DNA from: Paraburkholderia flagellata
GTDB lineage: Bacteria; Pseudomonadota; Gammaproteobacteria; Burkholderiales; Burkholderiaceae
Direction of reading: 5' to 3'
DNA: 64,000 bases
NCBI RefSeq assembly: GCF_021390645.1
Contig: NZ_JAJEJT010000006.1
Location: 1 to 64,000, forward strand
In this document: piece by piece, positions 35,452-44,569 of the stretch
Layout of the letters: every line of letters begins with the position of its first letter
Numbering within the stretch: the first letter of the stretch is position 1
Position numbers and translations under genes: made by a program
Notes under the pieces: model-generated
Told to the model about the DNA's origin: nothing
What the model saw: only the letters and a program-made list of their open reading frames with translations
Databases searched by the model: none

Positions 35452-36713
35452 TACTGCCCCCCGTCAACGCGCACGCGCTCATACACATCGCTAAAGTCGA
35501 CGTCCTGAGCGACGTAGATGTTCACCTGATCGCCCTGGTTCGAGTACGCGGTAGGCGGAATGCCAACGGAGCTTTTCAGGATTTCCGCTGCCATCGACTC
35601 GGTGGAGCCCGTCGTTGTCGAGAACGTGACACCGCTGTTGCCGACAGACTTGTTGGCAATAGCCGAGCCAAAGTCGGAAATGAGGCTCACGAGAATCCCG
35701 CCGCCGAAGCGTGCGAGCCAGTGGTTGTCGACGTACGCTTCCATGCCGCTACCGCCAAGCGAATCCGTCACAGGCGAATCGAGTTCCACCTTGACCGGAC
35801 CATCGTCGATACGGGTCCACAGCACCATGATCCGGGCCTGTCCCTGCGTGAGCGCCGTACGTTGCTCACCCGTTACGTCCGCACCCTTTCGGATGAGCAG
35901 CGTGCGTCCGTCTGCCGAATAGACGTCCCGGGAAACCTGGCAATCGGTCATGCCGGGATAGGTGGTGTTGACCTTGGTCGACATCACGCATCGGATGATC
36001 GTGCTCTTCTTCAGCAGGTAAGAAAGGTTCGGCAGGAAGCCTGCCTTGCGCACTGCAGCCCTCGAACTCTCGGAGCCCTCCAGCTGCTGGTCGAGCGGAT
36101 TCGTCGACTTCTGCCCGGCAAGCCCCCCGCCGCTGCCGGGAACCAGTTGCGCCGCGGCCTGCTTGACCATCCCCTGCACGCCGCCGTCATTCGCCGCGCC
36201 GTCCGAGTCCTTCTTCCCGTCGTCGAACTCCAGTACGCCGCCCGCCAGACGCCGTTCCTGCGGCGTCTCCGGATGCGCCGCCTGAGCGCCGTAGGGATTG
36301 GGCACGGTGCCCTGCTGTTGCGCCACATGGATCGGCGCCACGATCGATGCGGACGCCGCTGACGCGGCGGCGGCGTGCGCGGCTGCCGCCTCCGACGCTG
36401 CGCGCTGCATGGCCTGATCCTGCGTCTCCTGCGCCTTCACGCGGGCTTTCAACGACCCGAGATCGGTCTGTGCGCCCGAACCCGCCTGGGCCTTATCTTT
36501 GCGCTGTTGTTCGACTTCCTTGTGCGCGGCCTGCCGGGTGGCTGTCATGCGCTGGATGGTCAGCGCAATCGTCGCCACGATGAGCGCGATCAGCACGGCA
36601 CCCACGGCGGCAAACACCATGCCTCCAATGCGCCCTTTCCGACGGCCCGCGATCACGGGCATGCCGCGATCTTCGGCTGCGTCTTCGACGATGTGTTGGC
36701 TGTTATCGCTCAC
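35451..36713 (-). CDS. virB10: VirB10 core-complex protein
   Basis: A 420-residue protein spanning both membranes: a short cytoplasmic N terminus, one membrane segment (about 28-52), a Gln/Lys/Ala-rich periplasmic linker and a C-terminal TrbI/VirB10 beta domain. The latter contains FLPNLSYLLKKSTIIRCVM, DGRTLLIRKGADVTGEQ, RIMVLWTRID and the antenna-like stretch FGGGILVSLISDFGSAI. With VirB7 and VirB9 it forms the outer-membrane core. It overlaps virB9 by 4 bases. Confidence 0.95.
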   Translation of the reverse strand: MSDNSQHIVEDAAEDRGMPVIAGRRKGRIGGMVFAAVGAVLIALIVATIALTIQRMTATRQAAHKEVEQQRKDKAQAGSGAQTDLGSLKARVKAQETQDQAMQRAASEAAAAHAAAASAASASIVAPIHVAQQQGTVPNPYGAQAAHPETPQERRLAGGVLEFDDGKKDSDGAANDGGVQGMVKQAAAQLVPGSGGGLAGQKSTNPLDQQLEGSESSRAAVRKAGFLPNLSYLLKKSTIIRCVMSTKVNTTYPGMTDCQVSRDVYSADGRTLLIRKGADVTGEQRTALTQGQARIMVLWTRIDDGPVKVELDSPVTDSLGGSGMEAYVDNHWLARFGGGILVSLISDFGSAIANKSVGNSGVTFSTTTGSTESMAAEILKSSVGIPPTAYSNQGDQVNIYVAQDVDFSDVYERVRVDGGQ

Positions 36714-37516
36714 TCGCCCTTCTCCTTCGTGATACGGACCTCGCCCGGAACCGTGGTGCCGGAGCGGTTGTAGTGACCTTCCGGCGCGTAGGCGTCGTTT
36801 CGGATGCCCAGTACCGACTTGCCCAGACGGATCACAAACTGCGCCGCCGTCTCGTGCACAACAATCGTGTCGCCCTCCATGTGGTACGGCGCCAAGCCTT
36901 CGGTGCCGTCCGGCAGGATCGCAAACACCTTCGGCAGATCGCGGCCCGTGTTGTATTCGAAGTACGTGAATGTCCCGTTATCGAAGAGATGCGTAGGCTT
37001 CAGGTCGACATCGCCGCGCATCGAATAGTGCGCATTCCGTGGTCCGGTGTTCACTGCACTACCGGCGAGCACGTCTGCTGCCGCCTGACGCTTCTTCGCT
37101 TCTGCAGCCATCCTCTTGTTGCGCGTATCCGGATAGTCGAAGCGCAGCGCCCACGTGACCGCATCGTTCCGGCCCGCCGACTTCAGCGACAGGACGTAGC
37201 GGCGCTTGTTGGTAACGATGAGAAAGTTGGTGTCCGGCTTGATCTGCGCAGGCTTGAGCAGAATCCAGCTCGCACCCTTGGTCGCTTCCCAGGCCTTTCC
37301 GTCGCCCATACCCGCACCCTTCGTCTGGACGGACTCGCCATCCTCGAACTGGATGAGCGTCGCCTTGCCCGAGGTTGTGGTGATCTGGAAAACTTCGTTG
37401 GGGTCGTACTCGGCGCACTGCACATTGGGATCGGTGCCGCACGGGCCGGGCACAGTCAACGCAAAGGCGGGCGTCCATACCGCGAACAGGAGCGCCGCAA
37501 GAATCGTCAGTTTCAT
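36710..37516 (-). CDS. virB9: VirB9 core-complex protein
   Basis: A 268-residue periplasmic protein with a signal peptide (MKLTILAALLFAVWTPAFA), a VirB9 N-terminal domain (DPNEVFQITTTSGKATLIQFEDGE) and the C-terminal VirB7-binding part (HLFDNGTFTYFEYNTGRDLPKVFAI, then FVIRLGKSVLGIRND). It overlaps both virB8 and virB10 by 4 bases (ATGA). Confidence 0.95.
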   Translation of the reverse strand: MKLTILAALLFAVWTPAFALTVPGPCGTDPNVQCAEYDPNEVFQITTTSGKATLIQFEDGESVQTKGAGMGDGKAWEATKGASWILLKPAQIKPDTNFLIVTNKRRYVLSLKSAGRNDAVTWALRFDYPDTRNKRMAAEAKKRQAAADVLAGSAVNTGPRNAHYSMRGDVDLKPTHLFDNGTFTYFEYNTGRDLPKVFAILPDGTEGLAPYHMEGDTIVVHETAAQFVIRLGKSVLGIRNDAYAPEGHYNRSGTTVPGEVRITKEKGE

Positions 37517-38352
37517 TGATTACCTCCTGCCGCGACCGCTGATGGATCTCCGCCCTGCTGGCTGGCTGGCGTGCGCGACAGGTCGCGGTCAAGCCGATAG
37601 CTAAGCACGCGGAACCCGGTCGGATCGACGTCCTGCTCGCTGGTCTGTTCCGGCACGTTGTCGTGCTTGTAGGCGATCGTGGCAACCCAGTATTCAGTCT
37701 TTCGCGGAATTGCCGTGTTCAGCGGCACCAGTTCCTTGGAGAAGAACACCTGGGCGGTGTCTCCGATAAAGGTGATTACGCCCACGTGCGCAATCACGCG
37801 CGCCTGATCCTTGAGGATCTTTACCGGCGACGCGGGTCCCTGAATAAACCCTTCATACAGGTCCTTTTCTCGTGCGCCGCTCATGACCTTGATCGCATCG
37901 TGCAAGTCCTGGATCGTTTCCCAGTCGTAGCTTTCCCGCATCTCGACATAGCGGCGCAGGTCGGCCCGGTCGTTCTTCTCTGTCCACGTCACACTTCCGT
38001 GCGCGGTTGTCGGCAGGACAGTGACCGTGCCGTTCGCGTTGTCAACGCGAAGTACTGCGGGAGGATTCGGACGCTTTAGGAGTACTAAAACCGACATGCC
38101 AATAACGGCGAGCGCAGCGATCACGCCGAATCCCACCGCGAAGCGGATAGCCAGACGGCCGACTGCCCGCTGGGTTTCAACCTTCGAGCGCTCGAATTCG
38201 CGCGCCTGCTTCAGATACCACTGGCCGATCTCCCGATCCTCACCGGCGGGACCGGCGGCGAGAACCGAAGTCAGTCCGGGGACCGCCGGAGCGGCGCCGG
38301 GTACCGGGGCCTTTTTCTTGTCGAGCATTCGGTTAATTGCTTGTTTGAGCAT
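37513..38352 (-). CDS. virB8: VirB8 inner-membrane assembly factor
   Basis: A 279-residue protein with a cytoplasmic N terminus of about 68 residues, one membrane segment (FAVGFGVIAALAVIGMSVLVLL) and a periplasmic NTF2-like domain. The domain includes YVEMRESYDWETIQDLHDAIKVMSG, then AQVFFSKELVPL and the Tyr-containing WVATIAYKH strand. VirB8 links the inner-membrane platform to the core. The C-terminal tail is rich in Arg/Gly/Ala. Confidence 0.95.
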   Translation of the reverse strand: MLKQAINRMLDKKKAPVPGAAPAVPGLTSVLAAGPAGEDREIGQWYLKQAREFERSKVETQRAVGRLAIRFAVGFGVIAALAVIGMSVLVLLKRPNPPAVLRVDNANGTVTVLPTTAHGSVTWTEKNDRADLRRYVEMRESYDWETIQDLHDAIKVMSGAREKDLYEGFIQGPASPVKILKDQARVIAHVGVITFIGDTAQVFFSKELVPLNTAIPRKTEYWVATIAYKHDNVPEQTSEQDVDPTGFRVLSYRLDRDLSRTPASQQGGDPSAVAAGGNQ

Positions 38353-38355
38353 GCT

Positions 38356-38478
38356 TCATTTCACCGTAGGCTGGTTTTGGGTAATCGGTTGCCACATCCC
38401 GTTCGGTTGCGGCGCTTCTGGGGGCGATGAGCAGCCCGCCACCGTGACAACGATCAATGCGATCAGTACAGCTTTCAT
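38356..38478 (-). CDS. virB7: VirB7-like lipoprotein, 40 residues
   Basis: A very small frame between virB6 and virB8. It has a lipoprotein signal (MKAVLIALIVVTVAGC, lipobox VAGC, Cys at residue 16) and a short mature part ending QPTVK, rich in Pro and Gln (PQPNGMWQPITQNQP), as in other VirB7 peptides. Its stop lies 3 bases before the virB8 start. Size, position and lipobox support the assignment. VirB7 would anchor VirB9 to the outer membrane. Confidence 0.8.
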   Translation of the reverse strand: MKAVLIALIVVTVAGCSSPPEAPQPNGMWQPITQNQPTVK

Positions 38479-38497
38479 GGTTTCCTCACTGATGGTC

Positions 38498-39409
38498 CTA
38501 TTTGCCCTTCATGCTCCCGCCGGAGCTTCCCTTTCCGAGCTTCCCGGCGAGCGCTGCCGCCCGCATCCCATGGCTGATTGCCGACGCGAATTTGTTGAAG
38601 TTGGTCGACACGGACGCGCCCCCGGCAAGTGATGCAGCGAGATGCGGCAGACTCAGCGAGATCACGATGAAGGCAACACCCATCAACGCCAGTTGCAGAC
38701 AGCCCGCCGCGCCTATGGTTGTCGGAATGTTGCTGGTCGCGAAATTGATCTCCAGCTGCGCTGCAATCGCGTACAGCGGCACGAGCAGGATGTAGTTGGC
38801 GGCCTGCGCGGTCCACGCTGTAAAGAACTGCCGGGTGGCCGGAAACAGCGCCAGGCAGATGAAGATCGGTCCGATTGCGAGGATGATGCAAAGGGAGAGC
38901 TTCGCGAGCAGGATGTAGGCGGCGGCGATCGCAATGAACGGCACCCCGACCAGAGCGATGATGAGAATCATGAACCCGGCAATCAGCCAGCCCTCGATGC
39001 CGCTCGCTTTGTCAATGATCGTGCCGATAGCGGTGGCATACGCATTCACCAGCGTATCCAGCGCAGAACCCGTCTGTGTCGAACCTGTAATTGCCGTCGC
39101 GAGTTGGTCCCCGAGGTTGTAGACGAACGGCACGACGTAGGTCGTGTAATAGGTGACGTTCATACCAAACGTCAGGACAGTCACCCATCCGATCATCCGC
39201 GTAAAGAAGTCCAGCAATGGTTCTTCAAGCGAACCGGATCGCCAGTACGAGAAGGTAATCAGCAGCAGATAGATCAGGAAACAGACGGCCATGATGCTGC
39301 TGATGAGCGAGATCATGTTGCCTGCGCCGGTAGTGATCGTCGACGTCAGATTGTCCTCGAACGAGCTGAACATCGTCGTGAACAGGGTCACGCTAGTGGT
39401 CACGGTCAA
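38498..39409 (-). CDS. virB6: VirB6 polytopic membrane channel component
   Basis: A 303-residue protein with about six membrane segments and the VirB6/TrbL layout: MAVCFLIYLLLITFSYWRSGSLEEPLLDFFTRMIGW, then a periplasmic loop, then IEGWLIAGFMILIIALVGVPFIAIAAAYILLAKLSL and LAIGPIFICLALFPATRQFFTAWTAQ, a strongly conserved family stretch. The C terminus is Gly/Ser/Lys-rich and cytoplasmic. Confidence 0.92.
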   Translation of the reverse strand: MTVTTSVTLFTTMFSSFEDNLTSTITTGAGNMISLISSIMAVCFLIYLLLITFSYWRSGSLEEPLLDFFTRMIGWVTVLTFGMNVTYYTTYVVPFVYNLGDQLATAITGSTQTGSALDTLVNAYATAIGTIIDKASGIEGWLIAGFMILIIALVGVPFIAIAAAYILLAKLSLCIILAIGPIFICLALFPATRQFFTAWTAQAANYILLVPLYAIAAQLEINFATSNIPTTIGAAGCLQLALMGVAFIVISLSLPHLAASLAGGASVSTNFNKFASAISHGMRAAALAGKLGKGSSGGSMKGK

Positions 39410-39422
39410 TCTCCCTTAAGCG

Positions 39423-39866
39423 TCAAAGCTTGTGCAGATCCACCGCACCGAGCAGCGTGATCGCAAACCACCCCTCGACGGAATGAAACTCGCGAGGCCT
39501 GCCCCGATCGGTCCAGCCCGCGGGAACGTGCGCGAGCACCACGTCATCGGTCTGGACTCCGCTCACCGCCACATCGAGCGGGTGTTTCACAAGCGACTCC
39601 AGATCCGCCTTCGCAAGCGGCCTCACAGCTTCGTAGTTGTTATCCTTCGAGAACGGGCGAACCGGACGGACCCACTTGCCCCCCACGTATTCGAAAAGCA
39701 GGTAAGCATCGCCGGATCGCTCCACCTTGAGGAAGGGGACGGGATGGCCGTCCCCCTTCAGGTCGGCCGCATAAGTGCCGGTCAGGTCAACGTCGGACTC
39801 GCTTGCGTGTTGCCCGCAACCAAACACCAGGAGCGCGCAGAGTGCAGCAAACAGGCGTCGGATCAT
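39423..39866 (-). CDS. Lipoprotein between virB5 and virB6 (candidate entry-exclusion protein)
   Basis: A 147-residue lipoprotein: signal MIRRLFAALCALLVFGC with the lipidated Cys at residue 17, then a mature domain of about 130 residues (DLTGTYAADLKGDGHPVPFLKVERSGDAYLLFEYVGGKW, broken here only for description; the C-terminal part is VEGWFAITLLGAVDL). I do not recognise the domain. In IncN and IncW plasmids the gene between virB5 and virB6 is eex, a lipoprotein that blocks entry of the same plasmid. The position and lipobox match that, so entry exclusion is a reasonable inference, not a homology call. Confidence 0.7.
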   Translation of the reverse strand: MIRRLFAALCALLVFGCGQHASESDVDLTGTYAADLKGDGHPVPFLKVERSGDAYLLFEYVGGKWVRPVRPFSKDNNYEAVRPLAKADLESLVKHPLDVAVSGVQTDDVVLAHVPAGWTDRGRPREFHSVEGWFAITLLGAVDLHKL

Positions 39867-39868
39867 GA

Positions 39869-40552
39869 TCAGTTGCCCTTTATGAGTGTCTTGGTTTCGG
39901 TCTCTTTCTGCTGTTCAGCCAGCTTCAGTTCCGATTCCTGAAGGGACTTCATCATGTTCAAACGCGTCTGTTCGTTTTGCACCATCGCCTGCTCGGCTTG
40001 CAGGCGATTTAGCAGGTCAGCCTTTGCGGAAGCATCGTCGGTCGCATTGGCTTGCGTCATCAGAGATTCGATGTTGTTCAGCCGGTCGATGTTCGCGTTA
40101 TAGGCGGCCATCTGCATCGCCTTGTTTGCAGCGAGCGTGTCGTAGTACCGCGTCTGGGAGTCCGTCGATCCGTTTGTCAAACCTTCTGATTGAAGAATGG
40201 ACGTCGCCGAACTTCCGAGCGTGGCATTGCTTCCACCGCTGATGTTCGAGTAAATCGAACTCCACGAGTCGGGCATATAGCTGTGCAGGCTCGAATCGTT
40301 CAGGATCGTTCCGTAACTATGGTTCCCGGTGATCGCGGCGTACTGTGCGGTCATCGTGTTGTACTGGCTTGTGAGCATCTGGTAGTCCTTCTCCATTTGC
40401 GCGAGCTGCTGCGTAAGATAGGTGACCTGCTGGATCGCTTGTGCGAGGCCGAGTGCGTCCGTGACGGGTATCTGCGCATGGGCGGCGGGCCCCGAGAACA
40501 TGAACACGGCGAAGATCGCCAGCAAACGGAAACTTCGGATAACTGCTTTCAT
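39869..40552 (-). CDS. virB5: VirB5 minor pilus subunit
   Basis: A 227-residue exported protein. Signal peptide MKAVIRSFRLLAIFAVFMFSGPAAHA, then the VirB5 pattern: IPVTDALGLAQAIQQVTYLTQQLAQMEKDYQMLTSQYNTM, a variable Ser/Gly region and a C-terminal helical bundle with repeated Gln/Ala/Asn. ATG 40552 has AGGAG about 9 bases upstream; the frame is open to 40621, which would overlap virB4 and is unlikely. A TTTTCGC palindrome lies directly upstream (40570-40587). Confidence 0.88.
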   Translation of the reverse strand: MKAVIRSFRLLAIFAVFMFSGPAAHAQIPVTDALGLAQAIQQVTYLTQQLAQMEKDYQMLTSQYNTMTAQYAAITGNHSYGTILNDSSLHSYMPDSWSSIYSNISGGSNATLGSSATSILQSEGLTNGSTDSQTRYYDTLAANKAMQMAAYNANIDRLNNIESLMTQANATDDASAKADLLNRLQAEQAMVQNEQTRLNMMKSLQESELKLAEQQKETETKTLIKGN

Positions 40553-40569
40553 CTGGAAACTCCTGAGTC

Positions 40570-40587
40570 TTTTCGCCTGCGCGAAAA
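40570..40587. promoter_or_regulatory. TTTTCGC-N4-GCGAAAA palindrome before virB5
   Basis: TTTTCGCCTGCGCGAAAA fills the gap between the virB4 stop and the virB5 start. Identical or reverse-complementary copies occur at 47691-47708, 51699-51716 (one end base changed) and 51770-51787. Because the four copies share both arms and the central four bases, they are unlikely to be chance. Confidence 0.7.
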
Positions 40588-40592
40588 AATGG

Positions 40593-43106
40593 TCATGCCA
40601 TTTCCGCTTTCGCGGCTTCAAATCGCGCCGTTTCAGCCGCGACGCGTTGCCGGCGTTCTGCTACGCGCGAATCGAGAATCGGCATCCACGCTTCGGGGCT
40701 CTTGCCGTATTCAACGATGAGCTTGGCTTTCTGCTTGGCGATGTACACGCGTTCGAGGAACGGTTCGCGCCACACGTCAGGGTCGCTGCCAAATTCCGCG
40801 ATGACCTGCTCCATGAGCGCGATGCTTTCGAGGTTGCCCGAGAGCACGGCAATTTCGTCGTCAAAGCCGGCGAGGTCGAGCGTCGCAAAGGCAGACTGGT
40901 TGGACTGCTTGATGAGGAAGGTGCGCGAGGCCTTGCCGAGCTTCTTGAGTTCGGCAAACTCCTTTTCCGTCAGACCACAAGCCTTGTATTCCGCCCATTC
41001 GGCTGCCGGGTCGGGCAGGAAAATCTTGGTCGCGGTCTGGCTGCGGATGAGCGGAAAGAGTTCGCTTGCCATTGCCTGCGCGGGTTGCTGCGTGACGAGC
41101 ACGAGGAATTCGCCCGCTTTCCGGCCTGCCGCTAGCGCCTTTTCCATCATGGCGCGCGGCATCTCGTACTTGATCGGCATCCAGAATTCTTCGACGACCG
41201 TGCACAGCAGCTGGCCCTCTCGCTGCATCAGCTTCTTCAGGTGCAGCAGATACGTGAAGACCGGTTCAGAGGGCTCGTAGTCCGCCTTCAGGAAATCGGT
41301 GATGTCGACGCCAATGCGTCGCTGCTTCGTCACATCGAGCATCGAGCCCGGCGCGTTGTCAAAGACCCACGCGTACCGCCCGTTCATGGCGTGGCACCAG
41401 TTCGCCAGGCGCAGCCACAGGCAATCGCCGCCGATGTTCGGGATACTCTCAAGCAGGCGGCTGAACTGGCGCTGGCGCAGGTTGTCGAGCGACATGATCG
41501 TATCGACCGCCTTCTTGATCTGCTGCTTTTCCTCCGCGGTCAGCTTGCCGTCGCTGTCCTTGCCGCACATGTTCACGAGGTCGTACAGGAACTGGCGGTT
41601 GCCTGGCGTGTCTTCGAGCTCGAACGGAGCAAGACCGGTCGGCATACCCTCGCGCAACGTGATGTACGTACCGCCAAGCTGCCGGACGAAAATCTCCATG
41701 CCGCGGTCGATGTCGAGCGCGAACAGCATCGGATCGAAGCGCTCAACGAATGCGACCATCGCAAGCTGCGTAGTTGTCTTGCCCGTACCAGTCGATCCGA
41801 GGATAAGCGTGTGCCCGGCGATCTTTTCGCCCGCGTTGTTTTCGTCCTCGCGCGTGGCGTGGTAATTGAAGTTGAAAAGCTTCTTCGAGACGGTCTGCAG
41901 CGGCATGGCTGCCGATCCATCGCCCAGCGGATTGCCGCGTGCCTTACCCGACGAATAGTCGTGCAGGGTGAACGCACAGGCCAGGCTGCGCGACGATTTC
42001 GGCATCGGTCGCGGGAGAGTCCGAGCACCGGGTACCTGGCTGAAGTAGGTAAACGGTGCGGATACCGTCGCCTTGACCCAACCAAACCCACATTCGCCCT
42101 TCGAGCGGACCTTGACCAGTTCGCCGTTATCGATCGCTTTCTTCGCGGTGTCGCCATAGACGACAAGTGCACCGTGGTAATCGCCGAAAGCGAGTTCGTT
42201 GGAGGCGACGTACTTGCGCGCGGTTTCCAGTTCATCAACCTGGTGCGTCGCCTTGTCGTTGGCAGATTCCAGCTTGTTGATCTGGCCGGTAATCGCCTTG
42301 TCGGCCTGGTAGCTCGTCATGCACCCGAACGACTGGGTGATGGTGAATTCCACCGGCAGGGACAGCAGCGGATTCAGCTGCCCCCACCCTGCGGCCGGGA
42401 AATCCTTCAGGTCATAGCAGGTAGCAAAGCGCGTACGCGTATCGGTGCGAATCTGCAGGACTTCATAGCCAAAGTGCAGCCATGCGTCCGGAATCAGTTC
42501 CGAACCAGGCGCCGTGGTGCATGGGACCTCCTGTTCCTCACCGTTCACCAGTTCGCTATAGAAGCGAAAGACGTTCGAGAACTGGATGCCGCGGCGCTCG
42601 AAGGTTTCGAGGAATTCGGGATCGTATGGCCGCAACTGCTTTTCGAGGCCATCGGCCATCTGCTCGGTCTGCTTCAGACCATCATCGAAGTCGTCGTAGC
42701 GAAGGAGGACAGTGATATAGAACGCGTTCTCGAAGTACTCGCCCGTGCGAAAGCGCTGGAGATACTTCCACGCGAAGCGCTCACAGAACTGCGAACTGAA
42801 GGCATAACGGCCATTGAAGTTCACCTTTCGGCGGCGGAATGTCGTCCACACCTGAAGGTTGCGGCCATGGTCGCGGCCCAGGCCGGTGTACATGTCCGTC
42901 ATATTCTCGAAGGCGCTTTTGAGCACGCGATCGCTCACGGACTCGAACGGAATGCCAACGACCTTCATGGTGAAGAACAAGCGCCCGTCGTCCATCGTGT
43001 GAACGCGATGGCTGACCGGGCGACCGACTTTGGGCATCCACTGCTCAACGGCTGGCATGTTGCGGATCAGCGCCTTGATTGGACTGCTTGAGAGTTCTGG
43101 TGACAT
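40593..43106 (-). CDS. virB4: VirB4 secretion ATPase
   Basis: An 837-residue ATPase, the largest motor of the system and needed for pilus assembly. The N-terminal CagE/TrbE/VirB4 domain contains SHRVHTMDDGRLFFTMKVVGIPFESV. Walker A is HTLILGSTGTGKTTTQLAM near residue 430; Walker B is LLCTVVEEFWMPI; then FLVLVTQQPAQAMASELFPLIRSQTATKIFLPD is the conserved C-terminal stretch. An AAAGG lies about 8 bases before the ATG. Confidence 0.96.
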   Translation of the reverse strand: MSPELSSSPIKALIRNMPAVEQWMPKVGRPVSHRVHTMDDGRLFFTMKVVGIPFESVSDRVLKSAFENMTDMYTGLGRDHGRNLQVWTTFRRRKVNFNGRYAFSSQFCERFAWKYLQRFRTGEYFENAFYITVLLRYDDFDDGLKQTEQMADGLEKQLRPYDPEFLETFERRGIQFSNVFRFYSELVNGEEQEVPCTTAPGSELIPDAWLHFGYEVLQIRTDTRTRFATCYDLKDFPAAGWGQLNPLLSLPVEFTITQSFGCMTSYQADKAITGQINKLESANDKATHQVDELETARKYVASNELAFGDYHGALVVYGDTAKKAIDNGELVKVRSKGECGFGWVKATVSAPFTYFSQVPGARTLPRPMPKSSRSLACAFTLHDYSSGKARGNPLGDGSAAMPLQTVSKKLFNFNYHATREDENNAGEKIAGHTLILGSTGTGKTTTQLAMVAFVERFDPMLFALDIDRGMEIFVRQLGGTYITLREGMPTGLAPFELEDTPGNRQFLYDLVNMCGKDSDGKLTAEEKQQIKKAVDTIMSLDNLRQRQFSRLLESIPNIGGDCLWLRLANWCHAMNGRYAWVFDNAPGSMLDVTKQRRIGVDITDFLKADYEPSEPVFTYLLHLKKLMQREGQLLCTVVEEFWMPIKYEMPRAMMEKALAAGRKAGEFLVLVTQQPAQAMASELFPLIRSQTATKIFLPDPAAEWAEYKACGLTEKEFAELKKLGKASRTFLIKQSNQSAFATLDLAGFDDEIAVLSGNLESIALMEQVIAEFGSDPDVWREPFLERVYIAKQKAKLIVEYGKSPEAWMPILDSRVAERRQRVAAETARFEAAKAEMA

Positions 43107-43111
43107 CGCAT

Positions 43112-43492
43112 TTACCTTTGGGCGGTTGACGGGGTGCCCAGCTCGCGGTGCGCACGGGAATACGTCGAGAGTTGCCTGCCGTATCGTATCGGCGCGAGCG
43201 TGAAGGTCTTTCCGAACATGGAGAAAAACCGCCGCTGGATCATGCAGCGCAGCTCGAGGCCGAGTATTCGCAACGCCTGGTCGTCAGTGGCGCACAGTTG
43301 CTTGAGGTATAGGAGCACCGGAGCACCCACGCACCCGAACAGCAGACCACCGGGACCAAGCGTCGCCCCTCCAACCACCGAAACGACGAGCGACACTACA
43401 AACACAATCAGGGCGGCCATGAGCGGAATGCCCAGAACCATCGGCGTGCGGGCGAGCCCGGCGTAAGACGGATAAAGGGTTTTCTCTTCCAT
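43112..43492 (-). CDS. virB3: VirB3 inner-membrane protein
   Basis: A 126-residue protein with the family opening (YPSYAGLARTPMVLGIPL) and two close membrane segments (residues 18-45 and 47-62), followed by a basic cytoplasmic tail (RCMIQRRFFSMFGKTFTLAP). VirB3 works with VirB4 in pilus assembly and is fused to it in some systems; here the genes are separate but only 5 bases apart. Confidence 0.92.
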   Translation of the reverse strand: MEEKTLYPSYAGLARTPMVLGIPLMAALIVFVVSLVVSVVGGATLGPGGLLFGCVGAPVLLYLKQLCATDDQALRILGLELRCMIQRRFFSMFGKTFTLAPIRYGRQLSTYSRAHRELGTPSTAQR

Positions 43493-43495
43493 GTC

Positions 43496-43819
43496 TTAGC
43501 TGGTGAACAGATCCCAGAGATACGGGCCGAGCACGCCGACCACGGAACCGACAACCGCCACCTTCAGGCATGCGCCGGCGAAGTCCGACCAGTGCTCGCG
43601 ATCGGTAAATGCCATCGCGCCCTTGTAAAGCAGGTAGCACAGCGCCACTACACCGATGAAGGTGTAGAGAAAAGTCTTGAAGGTCGTCGCCGCCGTCGTT
43701 CCAGAATCGAGGCCGCTGGCATGGGCCTGCTGCATGCACGCGACCGCAAAAACCGTAGCGGCGCCGATTGCCTGTCGCATCGCCTGCACGGTGTTGAACC
43801 TTCTGGTTAGATTTGCCAT
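43496..43819 (-). CDS. virB2: VirB2 major pilin
   Basis: A 107-residue pilin precursor with a long signal peptide ending QQAHAS and a mature part of about 70 residues. The two hydrophobic segments (FLYTFIGVVALCYLLYKGAM and VAVVGSVVGVLGPYLWDLF) enclose a short polar loop, the usual VirB2 hairpin that polymerises into the conjugative pilus. It is 3 bases upstream of virB3. Confidence 0.9.
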   Translation of the reverse strand: MANLTRRFNTVQAMRQAIGAATVFAVACMQQAHASGLDSGTTAATTFKTFLYTFIGVVALCYLLYKGAMAFTDREHWSDFAGACLKVAVVGSVVGVLGPYLWDLFTS

Positions 43820-43867
43820 TAGTACTCCTGCGTTGATATCCCACTGCTTGTGGAAGGATGTCCGGCG

Positions 43868-44569
43868 TTACCGCCTGAAGTCGCCGAACGCATCCCAACC
43901 GGAGTCATCCGACGCCGGTTGTTCCCGCTCCTGAGTGGGCCTGGATGCGGGGGGATTCTTGGTTTGGGAAACGGGTTTCGCGGATCGCCGCGATATGTCT
44001 GTGGAAGTTGAGTCGGCCACTGCATCCCTGGTCTGTTTCGCCGTACTCATCACATCCATCACCGCACGGATCGCGGGAACGTAATCGACTGACAGCGCAC
44101 TGGCCGCGACCCGCTGCACGTAGCTGGTTCCGCCGAAGTCGCGCTTGAGTCCAGTTGTGAAGTTCCCGCTGTAGTAACAACTGATTGCCGCCTTGAGCGC
44201 AGCTCCACCCTGCCCCATCTTCCTGGCGGCACGGTCATAGCAGGCGGTGAGAATCGCGCCCCCTGCCTGCATGTTGCGACACATGTCGAAGGCCGTTTCG
44301 TAGTTCAGACCGTATTTGGCGAGATTGGACTTGTTGACCTGGCCGAGTCCCATGCTGAAGTTGATGCCCTGAGCGTCAAGCGCCCGTGCCGTCGCCACCG
44401 CTTCGGCGAGATTGCGCGGCTGCCGCTCCAGATGACCACCCACCACACCGATGGCATACGGATTGAAGCTCGACTCGGTGCGGACCACCGCCTGCAGGGT
44501 GGATGGATGCACGGTCGGGGCGCATTCCTGCGCAAGCGTCACGAAGTCGATCACGTCCAGGGCTTCCAT
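43868..44569 (-). CDS. virB1: VirB1 lytic transglycosylase
   Basis: A 233-residue peptidoglycan hydrolase, first gene of the leftward operon. The SLT domain has the catalytic Glu at residue 32 in VVRTESSFNPYAIGVVGG, then INFSMGLGQVNKSNLAKYGL and AAISCYYSGNFTTG. No signal peptide is visible, as in several VirB1 proteins that open directly with this domain. The C-terminal part (about 160-233) is a disordered Ser/Arg/Pro-rich tail. Confidence 0.92.
   Translation of the reverse strand: MEALDVIDFVTLAQECAPTVHPSTLQAVVRTESSFNPYAIGVVGGHLERQPRNLAEAVATARALDAQGINFSMGLGQVNKSNLAKYGLNYETAFDMCRNMQAGGAILTACYDRAARKMGQGGAALKAAISCYYSGNFTTGLKRDFGGTSYVQRVAASALSVDYVPAIRAVMDVMSTAKQTRDAVADSTSTDISRRSAKPVSQTKNPPASRPTQEREQPASDDSGWDAFGDFRR

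Noticed and set aside
41241..43091. 616-residue plus-strand ORF
   Set aside because: Antisense to virB4, whose motifs are intact and conserved.
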